From the NCBI GenBank assembly GCA_944376425.1, contig CALWCS010000089.1, positions 1 to 32,398 on the forward strand: a stretch of DNA of 32,398 nt. Reading direction: 5' to 3'. The translations under genes and the position numbers were made by a program. Shown one piece after another: positions 15,548-24,496 of this stretch (the first letter of the stretch is position 1; each line of letters begins with the position of its first letter). Under the pieces are notes generated by a model. The model saw only the letters and a program-made list of their open reading frames with translations. It had not been told where the DNA came from and ran no database searches. Source of the DNA: an uncultured Lachnospiraceae bacterium. Lineage in GTDB: Bacteria; Bacillota; Clostridia; Lachnospirales; Lachnospiraceae.

Positions 15548-16966
15548 CTAACATGCTCCGTTTCCGGTAAACACGCCGACTACGGTTTTAAACAAGATTT
15601 TGATGTCTAGTCCGAGTGACCAGGATGTGATGTAATCTACATCCATTTTAACAACGGTTTCGAAATCTGTGATGTCGCTTCTTCCGCTGATCTGCCACAT
15701 TCCTGTGATACCTGGTTTGATTGCCATTCGCTTCCTGTGGTGTAAATCATATTTTTTCCACTCATCAAGAGTTGGCGGTCTTGTCCCAATCAGACTCATG
15801 TCGCCTTTTAGAACGTTGAAAAATTGAGGAAACTCATCAATTGACGTCTTTCGGATAAAATTTCCGATTCCTTTGATAATTCTCGGATCGTTGTCGATCT
15901 TGAACATCATGCCGTCTTTTATTTTATTTTTTTCCATTAGCTCTTGTTTTAGCGCTTCCGCATTCATGACCATGGATCGGAATTTATACATTTTAAATGT
16001 TTTTCCGTTTCTTCCAACTCGCTCCTGAGAAAAGAAAATCGGTCCCGGCGATTTGATGTAAATAATCGGTCCGATAACGATTGTCAAAATTCCTGTGATC
16101 ACACAGCCGACAAATCCTCCGACGATGTCCATGACTCTTTTGAGAAATAACTGTTTTCCCGAAATTGCATTGACGCAATTGGAAATTGTCGTATATCCGC
16201 AAAATTTGTCAATCACTTGCTTGCCGAATTCTTCTTTTGGAAGATCCCATGAAAAATGAGTCGTAATTCCCATTTTGGCACATATGGTCAAAACGTTTCT
16301 TGCCTCTTCTCCTTCATACTGCATGACTACGAGTGCTTCGTCAATCCACTGATCTTTTATCACCTCCGCAAAATTTTCTTCGCTGGCGATAACCGGCAGT
16401 CCCTGAATGGTTTTCGGAACATTTTTTTGTCCATATAGCACCACTCCGTCTAACCGTACATCCGGCTGACAATTTTTCTTTGTCTTTTCCACCACACGAT
16501 CTGCAATATCCGCTAACGTAATAATGATTGCCTTTCTTCTTCCGGTATTTAATTCCTGATGCTTCCGCAGATTTTTTTTCCACAGGCTTCTGAAGCCCCA
16601 GCAAAACAGGAAGGAGAAAACCCATGTCAGGAAAAATACCAATCTGGAATATGAATCGATTTCTCTTGACATATAAAGCCAGATCAAAATGCAGGCATTG
16701 ACATACGTTGTATGAATAAATGCTTCTTTTAGCTCTTTGAGCATACCTCGTTTAATGATGTTTTTGTAACTTTCGCTGAATAAAACAACAAAGCCTTGAA
16801 TAAACAGAATCAATCCTGTAATTCCAAAATACATCTTTTGAGATGAAGTCTCTGATCCCTGATACCGCAACCACAGCGCAAGGAAGTATGCAGCTTCCAG
16901 GCACATAAAGTCTATCAGGAAAAAATCTAAATGCTTCAGCCAATTCCCAATTCTTTTACTATACAT
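15548..16966 (-). CDS. Polyprenyl-phosphate sugar-1-phosphate transferase (WbaP/EpsL type), initiating enzyme
   Basis: 472 aa. About four N-terminal membrane segments (roughly residues 13-33, 47-65, 86-101, 108-126) lead into a cytoplasmic nucleotide-binding-like region (residues 140-260, IITLADIADRVVEKT). A further hydrophobic helix (about 278-305) opens the C-terminal bacterial sugar transferase domain, with YIKSPGPIFFSQERVGRNGK, YKFRSMVMNAE, IDEFPQFFNVLKGDMSLIG, GTRPP, and KPGITGMWQISGRSD. These are the PF02397 signatures. It places a sugar-1-phosphate on undecaprenyl phosphate and so starts the repeat unit. The ATG has GGAG upstream. It is separated from the rest of the operon by its own downstream promoter and long leader. 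Confidence 0.93.
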   Translation of the reverse strand: MYSKRIGNWLKHLDFFLIDFMCLEAAYFLALWLRYQGSETSSQKMYFGITGLILFIQGFVVLFSESYKNIIKRGMLKELKEAFIHTTYVNACILIWLYMSREIDSYSRLVFFLTWVFSFLFCWGFRSLWKKNLRKHQELNTGRRKAIIITLADIADRVVEKTKKNCQPDVRLDGVVLYGQKNVPKTIQGLPVIASEENFAEVIKDQWIDEALVVMQYEGEEARNVLTICAKMGITTHFSWDLPKEEFGKQVIDKFCGYTTISNCVNAISGKQLFLKRVMDIVGGFVGCVITGILTIVIGPIIYIKSPGPIFFSQERVGRNGKTFKMYKFRSMVMNAEALKQELMEKNKIKDGMMFKIDNDPRIIKGIGNFIRKTSIDEFPQFFNVLKGDMSLIGTRPPTLDEWKKYDLHHRKRMAIKPGITGMWQISGRSDITDFETVVKMDVDYITSWSLGLDIKILFKTVVGVFTGNGAC

Positions 16967-17585
16967 TAACCTTCACTCCTCATCTCCCGGACGCCCGTGA
17001 TGCCTCTTATTTTCTCTTCCAGTCCTTCTTTTTGTTTTTTCGTATAGTATATTATTTTGTTGGTCGATTTCATTTATCGTTCTGTAATATCCAGAGACGA
17101 TACTATGATAGCACTTTGTTTGTTTCATATTTTCTGCATAACCGTGCTATTTTCAGCATAAATGATGATTCCTTTTTCCTTTTTTCTAAAATTCTATGTT
17201 TTTTTCCTTTTTTTAAGAAAAAAGACATCGAATTTCCTCTTTTTCAATGTCCAATGTCCCCGCGGTCTTTCTTTGACCTTGTTGTCTTTTCTTCGACTAG
17301 TTTTGATTATATCCCTATGCCTTTTTTCTGTCAACTACCAAAAATACCGTTTTTCTGCTCATTTATGTTTTTTTGGCTTCGTTTTTGTCCTTTTGTTATC
17401 TACAGGTTAATTCCTTGTAAATTTTTCTTATTTCTTTTTTCTTCTAAAAATACTGCTAAAATCGAAAAATAAAAAAACTGCTGATACTGCAGTCTAAATT
17501 TTCAGAAGTTCTTTCAGCTCTTACCTGGGATTGACTTTCCTTCTTAAGTTTGTTATGGTGTTTAAAAAATGAAGGGAGGGAGTTT
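16967..17585. other. Intergenic region between sugar transferase and gntR, with a weak terminator-like hairpin
   Basis: About 620 bp, pyrimidine-rich on the plus strand, with frames that look random. On the minus strand a short hairpin ACTGC/GCAGT (17493-17477) is followed by eight T-rich bases and more T. If the sugar transferase transcript starts above 17500 this would be a leader attenuator, but a 5-bp stem is weak. No clear promoter pair was found for either gene. Confidence 0.35.
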
Positions 17586-18290
17586 ATGTTTCATGAGATA
17601 GGCACTCAGCGTCCTTTTGACGCCATTTTAGATCAGATTATCGAAAATATCAAGGAAGGAGTTTTAAAACCGGGGGATACTCTGCCTGCTGAGCGGCTGA
17701 TGGCAGAATACCTTGGCGTCTCGCGTCCTGCACTGCGTGAAGCTTTGCGTGCTCTTGAATTTCTTGGAGTAATTGTATCCGTGCGAGGCGGGGCCAATTA
17801 TATTGCTGACGATCTCTCCACCTGTCTGATCCGTCCTCTCTCGGTTTTATTTTCACTTAATAACAGCAGCGTCCGTGACACACAGCAGCTTCGCTCGGCG
17901 TTGGAACAAAAAGCTACTTTTCTTGCGGCAAAACACTGTACAGACGATGATGCTTCAAAGCTTCGGGATATTTTGGATCTTCTTGATCATTCGGATGATG
18001 AAATTATTCGTGCCAAGTTAGATAAAGATCTGCATATGACAATTGCAAAAATAGCTGGCAATCCGATGATTTACACTGTTTTGTACGCTTCCGCCAATCT
18101 GATTGAACAGATGATTACCGGAATCCGTGCTTTTATCATGCAAAAAAACATTTCTGTTCCTGAAGTCGATGAACAGCACCATAAAATTGTCGAATCTATC
18201 ATCCGGCATGAGGCAGAGGATGCAAGAAAATGGATGTGGCATCATATGAATACCATCGAACATTTTGTCCTTGAAAAAATGGATGTCTGA
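17586..18290 (+). CDS. GntR/FadR-family transcription regulator with FCD domain
   Basis: 234 aa from ATG 17586, chosen because GGGAGGG lies just ahead; the frame is open upstream to 17550 without a ribosome site. Residues 8-72 form the winged helix: LKPGDTLPAERLMAEYLGVS then RPALREALRALEFLGVI. Residues 95-225 form the FCD ligand domain, with the usual metal ligands seen as Asp146, His150, His198 and His220 (by alignment to the family pattern). FadR-group members sense carboxylates or sugar acids; the effector here is unknown. The gene stands alone between the polysaccharide operon and hcp, so its targets may be elsewhere. It ends inside the hairpin of a terminator shared with hcp. Confidence 0.9.
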   Translation: MFHEIGTQRPFDAILDQIIENIKEGVLKPGDTLPAERLMAEYLGVSRPALREALRALEFLGVIVSVRGGANYIADDLSTCLIRPLSVLFSLNNSSVRDTQQLRSALEQKATFLAAKHCTDDDASKLRDILDLLDHSDDEIIRAKLDKDLHMTIAKIAGNPMIYTVLYASANLIEQMITGIRAFIMQKNISVPEVDEQHHKIVESIIRHEAEDARKWMWHHMNTIEHFVLEKMDV

Positions 18291-18314
18291 TTTCTTCGGA
18301 CATCCATTTTTCTT
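18274..18314. terminator. Bidirectional terminator between gntR and hcp
   Basis: Stem AAAATGGATGTC/GACATCCATTTT with an 11-base loop that contains the gntR stop codon. T-rich tracts follow on both strands (TTTTTCTTT on plus, ATTTTTTC on minus), so it can serve both convergent genes. Confidence 0.85.
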
Positions 18315-18367
18315 TATAATTTCAGTATAACTAAAAGGTTCTGCGCACAGACTTATGATTTTTTATT

Positions 18368-19999
18368 CTATGCAAAAAAGGATTCTAAATCTTCCTGTAC
18401 CGTTTTGATTCCTGCAATTCCAAACTGTTTTACTAAAACGTCCGCAACGTTTGGTGAGAGGAAAGCCGGAAGGGTCGGTCCTAAGTGGATATTTTTTACT
18501 CCCAGTGCCAGCAGCGCCAAAAGAACGATCACTGCTTTTTGCTCATACCATGCAATATTATAGATAATCGGCAGTTCATTGATATCTTCCAGTCCAAATA
18601 CTTCTTTTAGCTTTAATGCAATCACGGCAAGAGAATAGGAATCGTTGCACTGTCCTGCGTCTAAAACACGCGGAATACCGCCGATTTCTCCTAAATTCAA
18701 TTTATTATAACGGTATTTCGCACAGCCTGCCGTTAAGATCACGGTATCTTTTGGAAGATTTTTAGCAAATTCCGTATAATAATCACGTGATCGCGCACGT
18801 CCGTCGCATCCTGCCATTACAACAAACTTTTTGATTGCGCCTGACTTGACCGCGTCTGCCACTTGATCTGCAAGAGCAAGAACTTGATTGTGAGCAAATC
18901 CGCCTACAATCGTACCATTTTCTAATTCTGTCGGCGGCTGACATTGTTTTGCGTGTGCAATCAGTTCTGAAAAATCTTTCCGTCTGTCTTTATCTGCCTC
19001 AATATGCGGACATCCTGGAAAGGATACTGTCCCTGTCGTATAAATCCGTTCTCTATAGCTTTCTTTTGGCGGTACGAGACAGTTTGTCGTCAGAAGTACC
19101 GGTCCTCCAAAGGCTTCAAATTCTTCTTTCTGTTTCCACCATGCATTTCCATAGTTTCCTACAAAGTGATCGTACTTCTTAAATTTCGGATAGTAATGAG
19201 CCGGCAGCATTTCTCCATGTGTGTAGACATCAACTCCGGTTCCTTTTGTCTGCTCTAAGAGCATTTCAAGGTCATGAAGATCATGACCGGAGATTAAGAT
19301 TGCCGGATTTTTCCTAACCCCTGTCGAAACTTCTGTCACCTCTGGATTTCCGTATGCTTCTGTGTTTGCCGCATCCAATGCTTTCATCACTTCTACTCCG
19401 TATTTTCCAGTCTCCATCGTCAGAGAAATCAGATCTTCCACGCTAAGAGAATCATCTCTTGTCTTTGTAAGCGCTTCCTGCAAAAAGGCATCGATTGTTT
19501 CTTCTTCCCTGCCATATGCATTAATATGATAATGATATGCTGCTATTCCTTTTAACCCATACGTAATCAGTTCTCTTAAACTGCGCACGTCTTCATTTTC
19601 TGTTGCAAGAACACCGACTGTGTTTGCCTTCTGATCAAGCTCTTCTGTGTTTTCCCAAAATGCAGCCTCAGAAAGATTGTCTTGATTCTTTAATTGTCTT
19701 CTTAAATTTCCGGTCGTCTCTATCGTCTCTTTGATATGCCGCTCAATCGCTGCATCGTCAAAATTGACGTTTGTAATCGTTACGAACAGATTTCTGGTGA
19801 CAAGCCGATTGATGTTCGTCTCAATTTCTTTTCCTTCTTTTCTCAGACGTGTCGTCACCTCACACAGTCCTCTTGTCACATATAATAACAGATCCTGAAG
19901 ATTCGCCGTGTGCGGTGTCTTTCCGCAGACGCCTCCTTTTGTACATCCGCTGCATCCTGCTGTTTCCTGACATTGATAGCAAAACATTTTATATTCCAT
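18368..19999 (-). CDS. hcp: Hybrid cluster protein (hydroxylamine reductase / NO reductase)
   Basis: 543 aa, full length. Four cysteines Cys7-x2-Cys10-x8-Cys19-x5-Cys25 match the class I (anaerobe-type) [4Fe-4S] site rather than the enterobacterial spacing. Later segments typical of Hcp include [62 protein letters not shown], and [15 protein letters not shown], supplying ligands of the hybrid 4Fe-2O-2S cluster. It reduces hydroxylamine in vitro and nitric oxide in vivo in studied species, protecting against nitrosative stress in the cytoplasm. The start at 19999 has AAGGGA about 10 bases ahead; the Met four residues on does not. Divergent from a Crp/Fnr-family regulator with a palindrome between them. 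No hcr reductase gene is adjacent. Confidence 0.95.
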   Translation of the reverse strand: MEYKMFCYQCQETAGCSGCTKGGVCGKTPHTANLQDLLLYVTRGLCEVTTRLRKEGKEIETNINRLVTRNLFVTITNVNFDDAAIERHIKETIETTGNLRRQLKNQDNLSEAAFWENTEELDQKANTVGVLATENEDVRSLRELITYGLKGIAAYHYHINAYGREEETIDAFLQEALTKTRDDSLSVEDLISLTMETGKYGVEVMKALDAANTEAYGNPEVTEVSTGVRKNPAILISGHDLHDLEMLLEQTKGTGVDVYTHGEMLPAHYYPKFKKYDHFVGNYGNAWWKQKEEFEAFGGPVLLTTNCLVPPKESYRERIYTTGTVSFPGCPHIEADKDRRKDFSELIAHAKQCQPPTELENGTIVGGFAHNQVLALADQVADAVKSGAIKKFVVMAGCDGRARSRDYYTEFAKNLPKDTVILTAGCAKYRYNKLNLGEIGGIPRVLDAGQCNDSYSLAVIALKLKEVFGLEDINELPIIYNIAWYEQKAVIVLLALLALGVKNIHLGPTLPAFLSPNVADVLVKQFGIAGIKTVQEDLESFFA

Positions 20000-20047
20000 A
20001 CTTATCGTTCCCTTTCTTATCTTGTTATCCTTGCGTTTCTGAGATGA

Positions 20048-20088
20048 CTATACTATAATCTTCTCCAGATAACGGTTGTTAAAACAAC
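20048..20088 (-). promoter_or_regulatory. hcp promoter with Crp/Fnr-type palindrome
   Basis: A perfect palindrome GTTGTT-AA-AACAAC (20075-20088) lies between hcp and the divergent regulator. On the hcp strand it is followed by a -10-like TATAGT (about 20056-20051). The palindrome centre would be about 38-42 bases before the start, the usual class II activator position. The same site lies just upstream of the regulator's own start. Binding is inferred, not shown. Confidence 0.5.
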
Positions 20089-20104
20089 GAAAGTGAGAAA
20101 TTTT

Positions 20105-20767
20105 ATGGATTATTATCATTTTTTATTAAATTCTGCTTTATTTGCCGGAATTTCCGAATGTGAAGCAAAGTCTATGATGCACTGTCTCCAATTTTATACT
20201 AAAACATATCAAAAACAGGAGACTATCTTTCATATCGGAGACCATACAGAATGTTTCGGAATTGTTCTCTTAGGCAGTGTAAATCTGGAAAACAGCGACG
20301 TCTGGGGAAATACTTCTTTGCTTGACCGCGTCCGTCCCGGACAGTCGTTTGCGGAAGCGTATGCCTGTGCCCAAGATGCCCCTGTTATGGTCGACGTCAT
20401 TGCGGCTGAACGAACAGAAATCTTATTTTTAAATAGCAGGAAAATCCTGACGTCCTGTTCTCCAGCATGTGCTTACCACAGCCGGTTGATCCGCAACTTG
20501 CTGTGTATGACAGCACGAAAAAATTTAGTTCTGACACGAAAAATCGTACACTGTACTCCAAAGACAATCCGAGAGCGTGTTCTTTCTTATCTTTCTGATC
20601 AGAGTATCCTCCACGGCAGCTGCCAATTTGAAATTCCTTTTAATCGTCAGCAGTTTGCTGATTATCTCAATGTAGACCGCAGTGCACTTTCTAAAGAATT
20701 AAGTCTTATGAAACGTGACGGTCTGTTAGATTTTAAAAAGAACCGATTTTGTCTTTTTTCCGTCTGA
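20105..20767 (+). CDS. Crp/Fnr-family regulator, probable regulator of hcp (HcpR-like)
   Basis: 220 aa from ATG 20105, with a weak AGTGAG about 8 bases ahead. A GTG four codons earlier has no ribosome site. Residues about 20-115 form the effector beta-barrel (ETIFHIGDHTECFGIVLLGS). The DNA-binding part near residues 165-215 holds IPFNRQQFADYLNVDRSALS then KELSLMKRDGLLDF, the winged helix with its recognition helix. There is no Cys cluster like that of classical Fnr. Divergent partners of hcp in anaerobes are often HcpR-type nitrosative-stress regulators; that role is inferred from position and from the palindrome between the genes. It converges with the next gene, stops only 4 bp apart, with no separate terminator visible. 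Confidence 0.85.
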   Translation: MDYYHFLLNSALFAGISECEAKSMMHCLQFYTKTYQKQETIFHIGDHTECFGIVLLGSVNLENSDVWGNTSLLDRVRPGQSFAEAYACAQDAPVMVDVIAAERTEILFLNSRKILTSCSPACAYHSRLIRNLLCMTARKNLVLTRKIVHCTPKTIRERVLSYLSDQSILHGSCQFEIPFNRQQFADYLNVDRSALSKELSLMKRDGLLDFKKNRFCLFSV

Positions 20768-20771
20768 AATT

Positions 20772-21755
20772 TTATTCTTTTTTGTAAATCAATTCTAACA
20801 CTCCGCAAAGTGCCGCAAACAAAACGGCTGCTACCGGCCAGATAATCCAGCTTCTATGCCACTGCATCGTATAGAAGCTGACTCCCAGATAGATTGCAGT
20901 CACAATACACCAGTAGATTCCTGTAATCGATGAATTTCTCTTTTCCTGTTTTTTCTTTTCTACGGTATACTCCTCTTCCTGGAGCAGCTTTTTGTAGCTT
21001 TCGCAAATCGATTCTGCCCATACAAACTGATAGACGCCTGCCGCAACACTGATCAGCAGCAGATCGACACAGAAAATCACTATCAGTTCAGGAGCTCTAA
21101 ATGCTGCCGCGATAAAGATTGGAATCACGCTTAAGATACAGCATATGGTTCCTGTGACCATAAAGGTTCTGTGTGTTTCTTCAAATTCACTGGTTTTTTT
21201 CTCTACCATGCCCTCCACGCCGTACTCTAAAAGAAACGGTTCTTTTTCCAGATATTCATACTTATTCATCTTCATTCCATGTAAAATGAAAACTGCCACA
21301 GCAGCTGTGATCATGAAAAGCAGTAAAACCATTCCCAGTCCGCCTGCCATATCCTCTGTCATAACAGAAGGATACGTTTCTGAAATCCCTCCTAAAGCGA
21401 TCAGAGGCGCTGGTGACAAAATACAAAGCGCCACAGCAGCCGCAACTTTTTTTGCTGACTTTTTTGTCAATTCTAAAAAATGATTTGCTTCTTCCATAGA
21501 AACCCGTTTTATCTTTTCTTCTTCATAGACATCTTCGATCACCCCGGGTTCCTCTTCTATCTCATCTTTCAGTAAATAATCGGTGCTCACTCCAAAGATC
21601 TGACTCAATTTTAAAATCTTATCCAAATCCGGAACTGAGTTCATACTTTCCCATTTCGAGATAGACTGTCTTGAGATGTTCAGCTTCATTGCCAGTTCTT
21701 CCTGCGACCATCCATTTTTCTTTCGAAGCATCATAATTTTCTCTGCCAAAATCAT
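20772..21755 (-). CDS. XRE-family regulator fused to a membrane domain
   Basis: 327 aa. Residues 1-65 are a helix-turn-helix domain of the cro/C1 type: LRKKNGWSQEELAMKLNISR then QSISKWESMNSVPDLDKILK. An acidic linker follows. Then about five or six hydrophobic segments (near residues 95-115, 130-155, 195-215, 220-245, 275-320) place the rest in the membrane. Such DNA-binding proteins with membrane tails are common in Firmicutes and probably report envelope or cell stress; the signal is unknown. GGGAGG precedes the ATG. An inverted repeat just upstream suggests autoregulation. Confidence 0.85.
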   Translation of the reverse strand: MILAEKIMMLRKKNGWSQEELAMKLNISRQSISKWESMNSVPDLDKILKLSQIFGVSTDYLLKDEIEEEPGVIEDVYEEEKIKRVSMEEANHFLELTKKSAKKVAAAVALCILSPAPLIALGGISETYPSVMTEDMAGGLGMVLLLFMITAAVAVFILHGMKMNKYEYLEKEPFLLEYGVEGMVEKKTSEFEETHRTFMVTGTICCILSVIPIFIAAAFRAPELIVIFCVDLLLISVAAGVYQFVWAESICESYKKLLQEEEYTVEKKKQEKRNSSITGIYWCIVTAIYLGVSFYTMQWHRSWIIWPVAAVLFAALCGVLELIYKKE

Positions 21756-21798
21756 ATTGATTTCCTCCCGTTTTCTTTTTTACGATATCGTTAGGAGA

Positions 21799-21853
21799 AT
21801 TATAGCAAAAAATCCGGTTGACAACTACCAATTGCGCTTATAAATTTGTCAAC
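21799..21853 (-). promoter_or_regulatory. Promoter and inverted-repeat operator candidate of the XRE gene
   Basis: Arms GTTGACAA (21817-21824) and TTGTCAAC (21846-21853) form a perfect 8-bp inverted repeat with 21 bases between. A TATAAT (-10, 21804-21799, minus strand) lies next to the inner arm, so a protein bound there would cover the -35 region. Autoregulation by the neighbouring XRE protein is likely but inferred. Confidence 0.5.
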
Positions 21854-22064
21854 TGCCAGGTGCTTTTTGCTGATTTTTCAGTTCTTTTCATTTTCTTTTC
21901 TGTTTTGCTCCTGTTTTTTTAAGGTTTCTGTCATTGCATACCATCAGAACAAATTTCTTTCTGCATAAAGCTTTGGTTATAAAATATTCTATTTTCTATT
22001 GCCCTATGAGTCGGTTTCTTTCTTGCCCTGCTATCTTGAAATTACTTCTCAAATTTCAATATAA

Positions 22065-22108
22065 AAATGCTCCGGAATTTCTTTTCCCTTAGAAACTCCG
22101 AAGCATTT
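22065..22108 (-). terminator. Terminator downstream of the carboxylesterase gene
   Basis: Stem of 17 bp with two mismatches (AAATGCTCCGGAATTTC against GAAACTCCGAAGCATTT), loop of ten, followed on the minus strand by a T-rich tract. The rest of 21854-22282 is T-rich on the plus strand and holds no gene that I can see. Confidence 0.7.
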
Positions 22109-22282
22109 ATTTATCTCTTCTCTTTTCTTTCTATTTCTATTTTCGTTAGATAACCCCACTTGTTTCTCTAACAAACACCCCATGAAAAAATACTTTTTCT
22201 TTTGTATGGATCCTTTTTGACTTTTTTGTATAGATCGTATGGATCCTCTAAATTACTGTCTGTCTAAGCTGCCAGCTGTTTT

Positions 22283-24022
22283 CTACTGGAGATCTTCTTC
22301 TGTCAGTCCCCATGCTGATAACGTAATTGCTCTGTTTAAAGCGTCGCGCTCCGGATATGGCGTATTGACTACATTTTCGGATACTCCGTCATGCCACCAC
22401 ATGAACGCTCCGTCTGTCTCAGCGCTGCATGTCTCCCACTCGGTCAGACCTTCGCCGTTTGGATCACCTGTCTTTGTAAAGTTTGCAAAGTAGGAAGAAA
22501 TCTGATCTGCCATTTCATAATCGGCGTCTGTCCATTCTCTCTGTCCTTCTATATCGCGCAGGGAATTAAAGGTATACCAAAGTTCTGAAGAATGGAAGGA
22601 TCCATAGAATTCTTCGTCTCTGACAGGGTTTGCATGCTCTGGCAGAGAATGATTGAAGTAATATACATAGACATCTGTGTCGTTATTTTTCTCAATATAT
22701 TCTGCTGATACCACATAATTTGCAAAGGAGCTGTCGCTGCTTGCACGCATATTGACACGGTAAGCTTCTTTCTCATCTTCTGCGCTGTATGCTTCTTCAT
22801 ATCCCTCACCGTATCTTGCTTCCATTGCTGCTGCAAAATCTTCCAGGCTCATTGTACCTTCCGGATCTCCTGAAAGAGATGTCATCTCGTCAGAAGTTCC
22901 GCCGATCATGATATTAATTCCGTCAAGTGCTCCCGGTCTTGTCAGATCTACCGATTCTTCTGTAAATACGTATCCGTCAATGACATAAGAGCTGCTTGCG
23001 TTTGTGATGGCATCGTATAATACCTGATCTTCATTCACTGCGGAAGGAGTCTCCATATAGTACTGAGCGTCATGAGAACGCAGCTCTGCTACGAGTTCTT
23101 CTGACGTTGTCTCTTCCGGAAGTCCCATTGCCTCTTTGATTGTCTGCTCTGCTTGCTGCTGAACCGTCTCCATATCAGAATAAGCAAGCGTTCCTTCTGC
23201 TGTCAGAAGTCCGCTGAATCCACTCTGAATAATTGCGTTTTGGAATAATCCTTTTGCTAGCGGAGAACGAAGCAATGCCGTTACATTCATAGCGCCTGCA
23301 GACTGACCTGCAATCGTTACCTGATCCGGGTTTCCGCCAAAGCCTTTAATATTTTCCTGTACCCACTCCAATGCTTTTATTAAATCCAGCACTGCATAGT
23401 TTCCGGATGCTCCGTTTTCATTTTCTGCGGATAATCCAGGAAGTGTTAAAAATCCATACATGCTCAGACGATACTGTACGCATACTACGATAATTCCTTT
23501 TTCTGCAAGTTTTGCCGCATTAAATTCCATCTCGGACGCATGTCCGTGATTATTTCCGCCGCCGTGGATATAGACGAGAACCGGCAGATTATCGTCTGCG
23601 GAAGTTGCAGGAGTATATACGTTTAAGTTTAATCCGTCTTCACTGATCGCCGGATCATAACTTTCATCAAAGTAGAATTCATCTCCCCAGAATCCTCCTA
23701 CCGGATTTAATTCTGCCGCTGATCTTTGCATGGACTGATCGCCCCATGTATCACATACTTTTACGCCTTCCCATTCTTCTACATCCTGAGGCGCTTTCCA
23801 GCGGTTTTCTCCTGAAGTATCTGCTGCAAACGGGATTCCTTTAAATATCTGTACTCCTTCTGTATCTGAGGCAACCCCCTGTACTTGTCCGCCTTCGATG
23901 GTTACCACGTCAATTCCCGCAGAAGCATCTGCCTCTGTAGCAAATGTTGTCATGCCGATGCAGGAAGTTGCTGCCATTGTTAAGGATATCATTGCGGCAA
24001 GAAAGCGTTTTCTGTTTCTCAT
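22283..24022 (-). CDS. Secreted type-B carboxylesterase/lipase
   Basis: 579 aa. Signal peptide MRNRKRFLAAMISLTMAATS with cleavage probable near residues 29-33. The body is the carboxylesterase family (PF00135): GIPFAADTSGENRWKAPQ (63-80), oxyanion loop HGGGNNHGHASEM (153-165), nucleophile elbow GQSAGA with Ser241, an acidic residue in GGTSDEMTSL, and the catalytic His in GSFHSSELWYTF. It would hydrolyse esters outside the cell, perhaps acyl or feruloyl groups on plant or host glycans; the substrate is not readable. GGGAGG stands 8 bases before the ATG. A monocistronic unit with its own terminator, just downstream of the two-component pair, which might regulate it. Confidence 0.92.
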   Translation of the reverse strand: MRNRKRFLAAMISLTMAATSCIGMTTFATEADASAGIDVVTIEGGQVQGVASDTEGVQIFKGIPFAADTSGENRWKAPQDVEEWEGVKVCDTWGDQSMQRSAAELNPVGGFWGDEFYFDESYDPAISEDGLNLNVYTPATSADDNLPVLVYIHGGGNNHGHASEMEFNAAKLAEKGIIVVCVQYRLSMYGFLTLPGLSAENENGASGNYAVLDLIKALEWVQENIKGFGGNPDQVTIAGQSAGAMNVTALLRSPLAKGLFQNAIIQSGFSGLLTAEGTLAYSDMETVQQQAEQTIKEAMGLPEETTSEELVAELRSHDAQYYMETPSAVNEDQVLYDAITNASSSYVIDGYVFTEESVDLTRPGALDGINIMIGGTSDEMTSLSGDPEGTMSLEDFAAAMEARYGEGYEEAYSAEDEKEAYRVNMRASSDSSFANYVVSAEYIEKNNDTDVYVYYFNHSLPEHANPVRDEEFYGSFHSSELWYTFNSLRDIEGQREWTDADYEMADQISSYFANFTKTGDPNGEGLTEWETCSAETDGAFMWWHDGVSENVVNTPYPERDALNRAITLSAWGLTEEDLQ

Positions 24023-24496
24023 TTTTAAATACCTCCCTTAGTACTGTTTTGTTTCTGTCTGTTTGTCCTCTCAGAATCTTTTTTCTGTTTGAAGATCAGC
24101 CGTATATGGAAGCAATCCTCTTCTTTACTTCTGTATTCTGAGAATCCCTGTTTCTGAAAGTCATTTTTGCAGTTACTTTATCAGACAGGCATTTTCTCTC
24201 TTCTGTCCATCTGCCTTCCTGACTTCCATCAATTTCCCCGGTTATCAGAAACATTCATAAATTTGATATAGATATATTACACAAATAATAATACCTTTTC
24301 AATAAAAAAATATCACTTTTTACAATGATTTTCTTCTCCTTTCTCTTATTTTTTTACTTTTTTCACTATAAAGAGTACTTTTTCACCATAGATAGCAAAA
24401 AATCACCCATAGGGTGATTCTTTCCTTTTTCAAAGAGCTAAGCCGATCTTTTGTTAAAAAACCGATTTGCCGATCTTACTAATAAAAATTTGCTTT
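24023..24496. other. Spacer between kinase and esterase genes
   Basis: About 470 bp of T-rich plus strand. It holds the kinase operon terminator at 24397-24419 and, near 24023-24045, the esterase ribosome site. No coding frame or convincing promoter pair is visible. Confidence 0.5.
24397..24419 (-). terminator. Terminator of the two-component operon
   Basis: Perfect 8-bp stem AATCACCC/GGGTGATT with a three-base loop (24401-24419). On the minus strand it is followed by six T. It lies 78 bp after the kinase stop. Confidence 0.85.

Noticed and set aside
17032..17472. 146-codon plus-strand frame rich in Phe and Ser
   Set aside because: It arises from a T-rich stretch, has no ribosome site and no family pattern.
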